Assembly (NCBI GenBank): GCA_017550685.1
Contig: JAFZOJ010000072.1
Coordinates: 1 to 34,718, forward strand
Length of the DNA: 34,718 nucleotides
Direction of reading: 5' to 3'
DNA from: Treponema sp.
Lineage (GTDB): Bacteria; Spirochaetota; Spirochaetia; Treponematales; Treponemataceae
A program made the position numbers and the translations under genes. Shown here piece by piece: positions 22,522 through 31,000 of the stretch. Numbering within the stretch: the stretch's first letter is position 1; every line of letters begins with the position of its first letter. The notes beneath the pieces are model-generated. The model did no database searches, was not told the origin of the DNA, and saw only the letters and a program-made list of their open reading frames with translations.

Positions 22522-23703
22522 ATGGCAAAACAAGAAATAAAACCAAATGAATTGCAACAGGAATTTTTGAGACTCTATGGTCCGGGTCAGACTCCCCGCA
22601 TCTTTGCTTCTCCTGCACGCATAAACATTATCGGTGAGCACATAGATTATAACGGCGGCAAGGTATTTCCGGCTGCAATAGACCGCTATCTTTATGTTGC
22701 AATCCGTAAGCGTGATGATTCCAGGATTATTTACAATGATTTGTTTTTTCCCGGAACGTTCACCTTTGACACAGGCGACACCTTTATCTACGACAAGGCC
22801 AACGACTACGCCAACTTTTTAAACGGCATTCTTTCCTGCATGAAAAAACAGGGCTACAGCTTTGAATGTGGTTTTGAAGTTTTGATTGCAAGCAATGTTC
22901 CTGCCGCTGGTGGAATCAGTTCTTCTTCGGCATTGGAATGCGGTTTTGCGTGGGCAATAAATCAGACCTTTGATTTTGGCATTTCCAGAAAAGACATAGC
23001 ACTTATGGGTCAGCAGAGCGAGCATGAGTTTATGAACGTAAACTGCGGAATTATGGATCAGTACATAATTGCAACTGCCCGCACCAATACAGCAGAGCTA
23101 CTGGACTGTGCAAAGGTTGAACATGAATATGTGCCGCTTGAGTTAGGCGATTACCGCTTTATAGTAATGAACACAAAAAAGCAGCGTAAGCTTGCAGATT
23201 CCAAATATAATGAACGCCGCAGTCAGTGCGAAGCGGGGCTTAAAATGCTGCAGACTGCCGGCCACAATATCCCGGACCTGTGCTCAATGACACCTGCTCA
23301 ATTTGACGAATGGGGCAGCTGCATTACAGACCCGGTTATATATAAACGCGTACGCCACTGTGTAACAGAAATGGACAGAGTTTTGCGCGCGGTAGATGCA
23401 CTTAAGAAAAATGATCTTGTTAGTCTTGGCAAACTTTTGTATGCTTCACACGATTCGCTTAAAAATGATTACGAGGTTACCGGCATAGAACTGGATACCC
23501 TTGTAGAATCTGCATCACATCAGACAGGTTGTCTTGGTGCACGCATGACAGGAGCCGGATTTGGAGGCTGTGCAATTGCACTTGTTCACAAAGACAGTGT
23601 TGATGACTTTATAAAAAACGTTCAGACTGAATATACAGAAAAAATCGGTTACAGCGGTGACTTTTTTGCCTGCGGGGCTGGAGAAGGAGTAAAAGAATTA
23701 TGA
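22522..23703 (+). CDS. galK: galactokinase
   Basis: GalK phosphorylates alpha-D-galactose to galactose-1-phosphate, the entry to the Leloir pathway. The 393-residue GHMP kinase has the galactokinase signature RINIIGEHIDYNGG at 33-46, the phosphate loop AAGGISSSSALE at 128-139, the catalytic Asp in NCGIMDQ near 179 and the third GHMP motif MTGAGFGGCA near the C-terminus. All regions are complete. AAGG precedes the ATG. Its stop overlaps the start of a NodB-type deacetylase by ATGA, so the two are translated together. No galT or galE is in view. Confidence 0.93.
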   Translation: MAKQEIKPNELQQEFLRLYGPGQTPRIFASPARINIIGEHIDYNGGKVFPAAIDRYLYVAIRKRDDSRIIYNDLFFPGTFTFDTGDTFIYDKANDYANFLNGILSCMKKQGYSFECGFEVLIASNVPAAGGISSSSALECGFAWAINQTFDFGISRKDIALMGQQSEHEFMNVNCGIMDQYIIATARTNTAELLDCAKVEHEYVPLELGDYRFIVMNTKKQRKLADSKYNERRSQCEAGLKMLQTAGHNIPDLCSMTPAQFDEWGSCITDPVIYKRVRHCVTEMDRVLRAVDALKKNDLVSLGKLLYASHDSLKNDYEVTGIELDTLVESASHQTGCLGARMTGAGFGGCAIALVHKDSVDDFIKNVQTEYTEKIGYSGDFFACGAGEGVKEL

Positions 23704-24347
23704 GTAAGTATCTTTGTTTAAGTTTTGATGACGGACCAAACAATGTTCCTGGTGACAACACAATGAATGATATGCTCGACATCCTCGAAAAATACAACGT
23801 TCCGGGTTCGTTCTTTTTAATCGGAAACAAAATCACGGAAGAAAACAAAAAGGTAATTCTCCGTGCAGTAGACCTTGGCTGCGATATTCAGAATCATTCG
23901 TGGACACATTCTTTTATGGGCCAGATGACCGCTGAACAAATCAAAGACGAATACAAAAAATGCGACGATCTGATTACAGATATTGTTGGAGTAAGACCAA
24001 CCTTTTTCCGTCCGCCATATCTTAATTTGTCTCAGACTGTGTATGATAATATTTCTGTTCCTTTTATCTGCGGCTGCGGCTGCAATGACTGGGAAGACGA
24101 CAAGGATGCAGACTATCGCTACGAGCACATGATGCAGTATGCCTACAACGGAACAATTTTCCTGCTTCACGTAATGGAAGGCAACAAGGCAACACTGGAA
24201 GCTGTAGACCGCGCCATTCCTGTTCTTAAGTCTCAGGGTTTTGAGTTTGTAAATCTTCCTGACCTTTTTGAAAAATGCGGCGTGAACCCTCATAAAAAAA
24301 ATGCGCTTTGGTCAGTAGTTACCCAAGAGTCAATCTGGAAAAGTTAA
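23700..24347 (+). CDS. NodB-type polysaccharide deacetylase without signal peptide
   Basis: The 215-residue protein has the metal-dependent CE4 layout: SFDDGP with D10 and D11, the metal pair H66 and H70 in NHSWTH, RPPY at 104-107, and a C-terminal LLHVM with H157. This fits removal of acetyl groups from N-acetylglucosamine-type substrates. There is no signal peptide or membrane helix, so a cytoplasmic substrate such as a small acetylated amino sugar or oligosaccharide seems more likely than peptidoglycan. It is coupled to galK by a 4-nt ATGA overlap. A palindromic repeat starts on the base after its TAA. Confidence 0.85.
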   Translation: MSKYLCLSFDDGPNNVPGDNTMNDMLDILEKYNVPGSFFLIGNKITEENKKVILRAVDLGCDIQNHSWTHSFMGQMTAEQIKDEYKKCDDLITDIVGVRPTFFRPPYLNLSQTVYDNISVPFICGCGCNDWEDDKDADYRYEHMMQYAYNGTIFLLHVMEGNKATLEAVDRAIPVLKSQGFEFVNLPDLFEKCGVNPHKKNALWSVVTQESIWKS

Positions 24348-24416
24348 TGTCATTGTCGGGCTTGACCCGACAATCTATATATATAAGAGATTCCCCGGTC
24401 AAGCCGGGGAATGACA
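24348..24416. repeat. pair of family A palindromic repeats, opposite orientation
   Basis: Unit one (24348-24375) has the stem ATTGTCGGG/CCCGACAAT in TGTCATT-to-AATC orientation and begins directly after a stop codon. Unit two (24389-24416) has the stem ATTCCCCGG/CCGGGGAAT and the reverse orientation. Its TGACA end runs into the AGAGG that precedes the pyrophosphatase start. Confidence 0.85.
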
Positions 24417-24428
24417 GAGGATAATATA

Positions 24429-26084
24429 ATGAACAAAACAGTTTACATCATAGGACACAAAAACCCTGATACCGATGCAGTTGTTTCGGCAGTAGGTTAT
24501 GCAAGACTCAAAAATCTTTTGGGACACGAAGAATACAAGGCTGCCCGCGCAGGACACTTAAATCCTCAGACGGCATATATTTTCAAAAAGTTTAATGTGC
24601 CTCGTCCTGAGTACCTTCCTGATCTTGTTCCAAAGGTAAAGTACTTTATGCAGTACAATGTAGAAACTGTTACCGAAGATGTTTCTGTCTGGGAATCAAT
24701 TGCGCGCATGGAAAAATCAGAAAACCGCGTAATGCCTGTTGTGGACAAGGACGGACATTATCTTTCTCTGCTGCATTATTCAGGCTTTGCCAAGGGTGTG
24801 CTTACAATCTTGAACCCTGAAAAAAAACACCGCTTTTCTACAACAATCAATCTTATTCAGAAAACGCTAAATGCTCAGCCAATCATTCTTGCCGACGACG
24901 CAGACAAAAACTTTAAGGCTTCCATTCACGTTGGTTCTTCCAGCCCGGAGACCTTTGTACGCCGCCTGGATGCTCATGCCAGCGAAGACATAGTTGTAAT
25001 TGCTTCTGACCGTGCAGATATTCACAAGATGTGTATTGAACACAAGGTAAAGCTTCTCATCACAACTTCGGGCCATGTAATAAATAAAGAACTGCGTGAC
25101 CTGGCAGAAAAAAACGGAGTTAGCGTAATTGTAAGTCCTTATTCGACTTCGCCTACCTCTATGCTCATTGCCTATTCCATGCCGGTTAGCGTTATGGGCG
25201 ACACCGAAATAAAAACTGTTCACATCAACGATACGGTTTCTAAAATCAAGGAGCTGCTGCAGGAGGCACACTGTAAATATCTTCCTGTAGTGGATGACGA
25301 CAACAAGGTCATTGGAATGATTTCTGAGCACGACCTTATGAAGGAACCGAACATAGAAGTTATTCTTGTAGACCACAACGAGCTTACTCAGGCCGTAGAA
25401 GGTATTGAACACTACACAATTCAGGAGGTTGTTGACCATCACAGAATCGGCGCAATTCCTACAAAAAATCCAATTACCTTTATCAACCGTCCTGTTGGTT
25501 CTACAGCAACTCAGATTGCAAATCTTTACCGCGAATATAAAATCCCTATTCCAAAGGATGTAGCACCGCTTCTGCTCTGCGGCATTCTTTCGGATACACT
25601 CATACTTCAGTCTGCAACAACAACAGATGTAGACCGCGAAACTGCAGAATATCTTTCCAATATTTCGGATCAGGATATAAAGCAGCTTGGAAACGAAATC
25701 CTCATTGCCGGCAGCAACATCAATGGCCGTGCAGCAGGGGATCTTGTACGCCAGGATCTCAAGGAATACACAGAAGGCAAGGTAAGCTACACTGTAAGCC
25801 AGATAGAAGTTGGCAGCACCAAGGAAGTTCTGGAGCGCAAGGAAGAATTCTTAAAGGAACTGGAAATAGAAGCCCGCAGCCGCAAAGCACTTTTTTCATG
25901 CCTGCTGGTTACCGACATTACAGCACTTTCGAGCATTCTGTTTATGTCATGCGATCCAAAATTCAATCAGTTTATTACCTTCCCGGTTCAGGAACAGGAT
26001 GTATACTTTTTGCAGGGCATAGTTTCGCGCAAAAAGCAGCTGATTCCTCTCTTGACTGAGCAGGTGGTGAACTACAGTAAATAA
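24429..26084 (+). CDS. ppaC: manganese-dependent inorganic pyrophosphatase, CBS/DRTGG regulated
   Basis: This family II pyrophosphatase hydrolyses PPi in the cytoplasm. From ATG 24429 it has 551 residues instead of the usual 310, because a regulatory block is inserted in the DHH domain. The order is the metal motif GHKNPDTD at 9-16, a CBS motif (about 68-120), a DRTGG domain (about 145-240), a second CBS motif (about 250-300), the DHH motif VVDHHRIG near 334-341, then the DHHA2 domain with SRKKQL near the C-terminus. CBS-type family II enzymes are known to be controlled by adenine nucleotides and diadenosine polyphosphates. It is a single gene; AGAGG lies 9 nt upstream of the ATG. Confidence 0.93.
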   Translation: MNKTVYIIGHKNPDTDAVVSAVGYARLKNLLGHEEYKAARAGHLNPQTAYIFKKFNVPRPEYLPDLVPKVKYFMQYNVETVTEDVSVWESIARMEKSENRVMPVVDKDGHYLSLLHYSGFAKGVLTILNPEKKHRFSTTINLIQKTLNAQPIILADDADKNFKASIHVGSSSPETFVRRLDAHASEDIVVIASDRADIHKMCIEHKVKLLITTSGHVINKELRDLAEKNGVSVIVSPYSTSPTSMLIAYSMPVSVMGDTEIKTVHINDTVSKIKELLQEAHCKYLPVVDDDNKVIGMISEHDLMKEPNIEVILVDHNELTQAVEGIEHYTIQEVVDHHRIGAIPTKNPITFINRPVGSTATQIANLYREYKIPIPKDVAPLLLCGILSDTLILQSATTTDVDRETAEYLSNISDQDIKQLGNEILIAGSNINGRAAGDLVRQDLKEYTEGKVSYTVSQIEVGSTKEVLERKEEFLKELEIEARSRKALFSCLLVTDITALSSILFMSCDPKFNQFITFPVQEQDVYFLQGIVSRKKQLIPLLTEQVVNYSK

Positions 26085-26113
26085 CCGTCATTACGGACGC
26101 AGTACGGCAATCC
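26085..26113 (+). repeat. palindromic repeat, third type (C)
   Basis: The unit CCGTCATTACGGACGCAGTA then CGGCAATCC begins immediately after the pyrophosphatase TAA. It resembles the widespread class of repeats that begin CGTCATTGCGAG and end GCAATCC, although its sequence differs in the middle. Only one copy is in the window. Confidence 0.5.
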
Positions 26114-26121
26114 ATAAATAT

Positions 26122-26150
26122 TTGAATTTTTCCAAATTTTGTGGTATAAT
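26122..26150 (+). promoter_or_regulatory. promoter of carD-ispDF, leaderless type
   Basis: TTGAAT (26122-26127), a 17-nt spacer and TGGTATAAT (an extended -10 ending at 26150) are followed by the carD ATG after 8 nt with no Shine-Dalgarno. This is the best example of the leaderless layout in the window. Confidence 0.75.
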
Positions 26151-26158
26151 AATTTTAT

Positions 26159-26824
26159 ATGGATACAAAATTTAAGGTAAATCAGAAGGTCGTATACCCG
26201 AGTCAGGGTGTAGGCGTTGTAACAGAAATCTTCGAAAAGAAATTTAAAGATGAGATGAATCTTTATTATAAGATTTACATCGAAGCATCTGACATGATTG
26301 TTATGGTTCCTGTTGCAAAAGCAGAAGAACTTGGCATCCGCCAGATTGTTTCTAAAAAAGAAGCCGAAGAAGCTCTTGAACTTCTTTCTGATGATTTTGA
26401 ACCGATTACTTCTGACTGGAAGCTGCGCTATCAGATGAACCTTGACCTGCTCAAAAAAGGAACCGTCAAGGATATTGCAACTATTGTACGCTGCCTTTAT
26501 AACCGCAGTAAAGTAAAGGAGCTTCCAATCCTTGAACGCAAACTTTATGATTCTGCAAAAAAACTTTTAGAGGACGAAATTTCTTTTGCCCTTGGAAAAC
26601 CTAATAAAGAAATAGAAGCTGCCATTCATACAAAGCTTGAACCTCCTGGAGCTGCTCCTCGTGTTAAGCATACAATTCAGCTTGATGACGACGAAGATGA
26701 TGATTTGATGGATGACGTAAACGAAAAATCCCGTGATTCTGATGATGACATGGACGATGATGATAGCTCATCTGAAGATATGGATGATTCAGGAGATTTT
26801 GACGAGGATGACGATTCGTTCTAA
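26159..26824 (+). CDS. carD: CarD-family transcription regulator with acidic tail
   Basis: CarD/CdnL proteins bind the RNA polymerase beta subunit and stabilise open promoter complexes. The first 65 residues (FKVNQKVVYPSQGVGVVTEIFEKKF onward in two segments) match the CarD/TRCF RNA-polymerase-interacting domain. Residues about 70-165 form the helical DNA-binding region, including LRYQMNLDLLKKGTVKDIA. The last 45 residues are almost all Asp, Glu and Ser, an unusual acidic tail that would be flexible and could modulate DNA or polymerase contact. The total of 221 residues is longer than the typical 160 because of this tail. It heads a transcript with ispD and ispF. Confidence 0.92.
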   Translation: MDTKFKVNQKVVYPSQGVGVVTEIFEKKFKDEMNLYYKIYIEASDMIVMVPVAKAEELGIRQIVSKKEAEEALELLSDDFEPITSDWKLRYQMNLDLLKKGTVKDIATIVRCLYNRSKVKELPILERKLYDSAKKLLEDEISFALGKPNKEIEAAIHTKLEPPGAAPRVKHTIQLDDDEDDDLMDDVNEKSRDSDDDMDDDDSSSEDMDDSGDFDEDDDSF

Positions 26825-27554
26825 TCAACTTTCCAAGGTTGCCGTCATAATTACTGCCGCCGGTTCTTCTACAAGAATGGGCGGAGAAGTAAAAAAAGAA
26901 TATCTTCGTTTGGGTGACGGTACCGTTCTTTCTGCCTGTGTTAAGGCCTTTGAGGATGCTTCCAAATCTGTGGAGCATCCTTTTGAAATTTCACACATGA
27001 TTATTACTGTTCCCATGAATGGTGCTGCCGAGGCCGCCGAAGCAGTTAATGCCTTTTTTGGTTTTGATGATGAAATGAAAGGAAAGGTTGAATATGTTCA
27101 GGGCGGATATACAAGACAGAAATCTGTGCTTAATGCACTTGAACATATTGTAAAAAAGCCTGTTCTGCCGGACTATGTTTTAATTCATGACGGAGCACGT
27201 CCTTTTGTTACACCGCTTTTGATTCATTCTGTTTTGCAGACTGTAAAGGAATTTGACGCAGCCGCTCCCGGCATTACTCCTACCGACACAATCAAACAGC
27301 TGGATGATTCAGGCTTTATTACGGCGCACCTTGAACGAAAAAGCCTTACGGCAATTCAAACACCACAGGGCTTTGCTTTTGAAAAACTGTTTGCCGCCCA
27401 TAAAAAAGCCGCTTCTGACGGACACGATTATACCGATGACAGCGAAATCTGGGGAAAATACTGCGGCAATGTAAAGCTTGTTCCCGGAGATTCTAAAAAC
27501 ATAAAGATAACATATCCCGGCGACCTTGAGCGCGGAAAAGGAGGCTCCCTATGA
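26808..27554 (+). CDS. ispD: 2-C-methyl-D-erythritol 4-phosphate cytidylyltransferase
   Basis: IspD makes CDP-methylerythritol in the MEP isoprenoid pathway. From ATG 26808 the product has 248 residues. The nucleotide-binding loop IITAAGSSTRMGGEVKKEY lies at about 14-32, followed by HDGARPFV, TPTDTIKQ, QTPQGFAF and YTDDSEIW, all typical. The start lies inside the acidic tail of carD, overlapping it by 17 nt in another frame, so translation is coupled to carD; AGGAG is 12 nt upstream, somewhat far. It ends with ATGA shared with ispF. Confidence 0.93.
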   Translation: MTIRSNQLSKVAVIITAAGSSTRMGGEVKKEYLRLGDGTVLSACVKAFEDASKSVEHPFEISHMIITVPMNGAAEAAEAVNAFFGFDDEMKGKVEYVQGGYTRQKSVLNALEHIVKKPVLPDYVLIHDGARPFVTPLLIHSVLQTVKEFDAAAPGITPTDTIKQLDDSGFITAHLERKSLTAIQTPQGFAFEKLFAAHKKAASDGHDYTDDSEIWGKYCGNVKLVPGDSKNIKITYPGDLERGKGGSL

Positions 27555-28027
27555 TTCGTGTAGGACTTGGTTATGACATTCACAGACTTATTCCCGGTCG
27601 CCGCCTTTTGCTTGGCGGGGTAGAGCTGCCTTTTGAAAAAGGAGAAGACGGCCATTCCGACGGAGACGTGCTTTTTCATGCAATCACCGATGCAGTACTT
27701 GGTGCGAGCGGCCTTGGAGATATAGGCTCATTTTTCCCGCCGGAAGATATGAAATGGAAGGATGCCGATTCTGCCGCACTGCTGGAAACTGTTATGGAAA
27801 AAGTCCGTGCTGCAGGCTGGAAGGTAGAAAACCTTGACTGTGTAGTAAAGCTTGAAAAACCAAAGTTCATTCCATACCGCGAGCAGGTAATCCAATCAAT
27901 AGCCCGCACACTCCAGGTTGCTCCCGACCAGGTCTTTGTTAAAGCAAAAACCGGTGAGAAGCTCCCACCGGTTGGTACAGGCGATGCTGTAGAAGCAACC
28001 GCCGTTTGTCTGCTTTCTAAAGATTAA
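27551..28027 (+). CDS. ispF: 2-C-methyl-D-erythritol 2,4-cyclodiphosphate synthase
   Basis: IspF cyclises CDP-methylerythritol 2-phosphate in the MEP pathway. The 158-residue protein is of normal length, with the zinc ligands in GYDIHR near residues 8-13 (D and H) and His in EDGHSDGDVLFHAITDA, then GASGLGDIGSFFP and KAKTGEKLPPVGTGDAVEA. It overlaps ispD by 4 nt, so ispD and ispF are coupled. It converges on the coiled-coil gene with only 4 nt between stop codons and no visible terminator. Confidence 0.95.
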   Translation: MIRVGLGYDIHRLIPGRRLLLGGVELPFEKGEDGHSDGDVLFHAITDAVLGASGLGDIGSFFPPEDMKWKDADSAALLETVMEKVRAAGWKVENLDCVVKLEKPKFIPYREQVIQSIARTLQVAPDQVFVKAKTGEKLPPVGTGDAVEATAVCLLSKD

Positions 28028-28031
28028 AGCT

Positions 28032-31000
28032 TTAGTCCTGAATCTCCAGAAGCAATTCAATTTCTGTTGTTGTTCTCTTAAAGCGCAATGCAAGTTCATC
28101 AATTGACCAGCCTTCGCGTTTAAGCGCACGTATTGTTTCACGATCTGCAGGAGACAGGCTCTTGGACTGTGCAGGCTTGGTCTTGGCAACTTCTTTTTGA
28201 GTAAGAGCGTGAAGAGTATCAAACTTGTTGTTTACCTGGCGGTTAAGCTCTTCAATATTCATCTGAGCCTTTTTAATTCCGCTGTTAGTTGCCTGCAGGT
28301 TATCCATTCTCTTTTCTGTATCGCTGAGGACAGTATCCAGATTCTGCAGCTTAGAAGCAGCTTCGGTAATCTTAGGTCCATTCTGGAGAAGTCTGTCTAC
28401 ATTCTGCTGAATCTCTTTTATTTCCTGAGGGAGAGAAGTTATCTGTCTTGAACAGTCTGTGATGCGCTGCTCGAGTGTCTTGAGGTTTGCAAAAGAAGTA
28501 TCTACATCCTTAAGAATTCGGTTGATAACTTCGTCCTTCTTTTCAAGGCGTTCATACTGCTGAGAAACAATATCCAGCTTATCCCTGTAGTCGCGTACTG
28601 CAACTTCCATTGTACCAATGTCGTCGGAAGTAGTATTAAGACTCTGGATTCTTTCATCAATTGTGTTAGACAGTGCAAACATCTGGCCAAACTTCTGCTC
28701 CAGGCTTGTAACCCTCTGCTTCTGCTGTTCAATAGAAGCAAGCTGGCGTGTCATGTCTTCGTTCATATGAACAATCTTGTTATATTGTGCAGTTAAGTCT
28801 TCTGCAGTATCAGTAAAGCCGTCCAGTTTTTCAAAGCGGTTGTTCAGATCTTCCATGTTTTCATCAAGCTGGCGTTTCATTGCATCTGCCTTTTCATACA
28901 GCTGGATATTTGTACGGATAGTCTGAAGCTCCTTTGTAAGCTCACTCATTCGAACCTGCATGTCGTTTGCATCGCTCTGGATCTTCAATACAAACTGTGC
29001 CTGATTAGCTCTGTTTTGTTCAGAAGCAGTCTGAATGTCTTTTTTGAGCTGTGCAAGGCTCTGTGCAGAATCATTGTTCTGGGCACGTACCCTTTCTTCG
29101 GTATCAGTAAGCATCTGTGTATAAGTCTGATTCAACTGTTCAATAATCTGTGCAGAACGTTCCTCGTATTCCTTGAGCGAATTGTCTGCCTTGTCCTGTA
29201 GAGCTGTAATCTTGTCGCTCAATTCATTCTGCTGGTCCTGAATAAAGGCAGCGTAGGTCTTCATATCCTGACCAACCTTTTCCTTTGTGTCTTCCAGACT
29301 GGAAGCAGAGGTTGCCTTAAAGGCGTCGAGCTCTTCCATAAATACAGAGTTGGCACCATCAAGCTGTGAACGAAGCTGCTGTTTCCATGCATTAAACTCA
29401 GAAAGAGCAGCGTCGATAGAAGAAGTACCTGTGTCCTGACGTTCCTTAATCTGCTCTTCAAAAGATTTAAGGTCTTCCAGAAGCTCAGTCTGTACCTTGT
29501 TAAGATTTGTATGAACCATATTTACAGTACGGTCAAGCTCGGTCTTGAGCTCAGAATCTGTACTGATGGAAATCTGAGAAATCTTGCTGCGGGTTTCTTC
29601 CTGGAAGTCGCTGATTGTATCCTGAATTTCCTTGATGTTGTTTTCCATGCCAAGCTTAGACTGATCCACTGCATTTGCAAGCTTATCAAACTGTTCTGCA
29701 GCTCTTGTCTGAATTGCAGAAAGGTTGGTTCTGAGTTCTTCCTGATATTGCTGTTCAAGCTGCTTGCGAGAATCCTCGTAAGAATTGGTGAGGGAAGAAA
29801 GCTTACCGTCAAGCTCGTGCTTCCAGTCGGCAAGGGTAGAATCAATTTCGTTGTTCTTTGTAAGGATATTGTCGTCAAAGGCTTTTTCAAACGAAAGAAG
29901 CTTTTCGCTCATGCTGCCTGTTGCAGTTGCCTTAAGGTCATCCAGCGACTTGTCAATTTCGTGGAGACGAACTTCGATGGTTTCTGAATCCTGCTTAATC
30001 TGATTTGAGAATTCTTCGTGTCTGCGCTGCTGCTCATTTGTAAAGCTGTCAAAGTCGCCAAGTACACGAGACTGAATTTCCTGCATGGCTGCACGAAGGC
30101 TCTTTTCCAGAGTATCAACATCCGAACCGCTGTTCTGAATCTGAGAAAGCTTGTATTCAATATCCTTTTTGTAAGAATTAAGCTGTTCATCAATTCCTTC
30201 AAGAATATTAAGATGTGTCTTTTCACTCTCTGCAACAGAACGCTTAACAGAATCAGAAATAAACTTATTCATATTGTTAAGCTTAATGTCTGTGTCTGCC
30301 TTAAAGTCTTCGATGCTCTTAACCATAGCCTTGATTTTGGCTTCAAGCTCTGGCTGGAATTCGTCTGCCTTTCTGTTGGCTTCTGAACATTCCTTCTGAA
30401 GGTCTGCCACAGCCGATTCTGCCTCGTGAATAGAAGTGCTTGACTGTGCAGTAAGATTTTTAATTGTCTCTGTAAGGTTCTGCTGGAAAGCATCAATCTT
30501 CTGCTGAACAAGGGTAGAGTATTTGTCGATGTTTTCGTTTGCTCGGGTTGTAAAGGTTTCCAGAGCTTCGGCTTCTTTCTGGTCTGCAGAAGCAATGGCA
30601 TCCTTGAACAGTCCGCCGTATTTTTCCTGCATGATTCTGATTTCTTCGTCCAGTTCTGTCTGAATGGATTCGAGGCTCTTTGAGTTTCCGTCAACATCAC
30701 GCTTAAGGAATTCTGTAGTTTCATTACACTTACTGATGCTTTCTTCAAGCGACAGACGGATTTCTGCAATTCTCTGCTTGTAATCTTCATCAAGGGCGCG
30801 CAGGCGTTCACCAAATACATTCTGAAGTCCTTCTTCTTCTGTCTGGTAGCGCTCTGTAATATCCTGGATGTTAGACTCAAGGGCAGCAGTTTTAGCTTCG
30901 TATTCATTTTCAACAGCAGAAAGTCTGTTGCCAATGTCGGCAATGGCCTCGTCGTATTCAGCCTGGAGACGTTCTTTTTCGTTGTTAAAGTTCTGATTAA

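Noticed and set aside
8887..26113. Scattered palindromic repeats as a CRISPR array
   Set aside because: Units are kilobases apart or in inverted pairs, with no regular spacers, and no cas genes are present.
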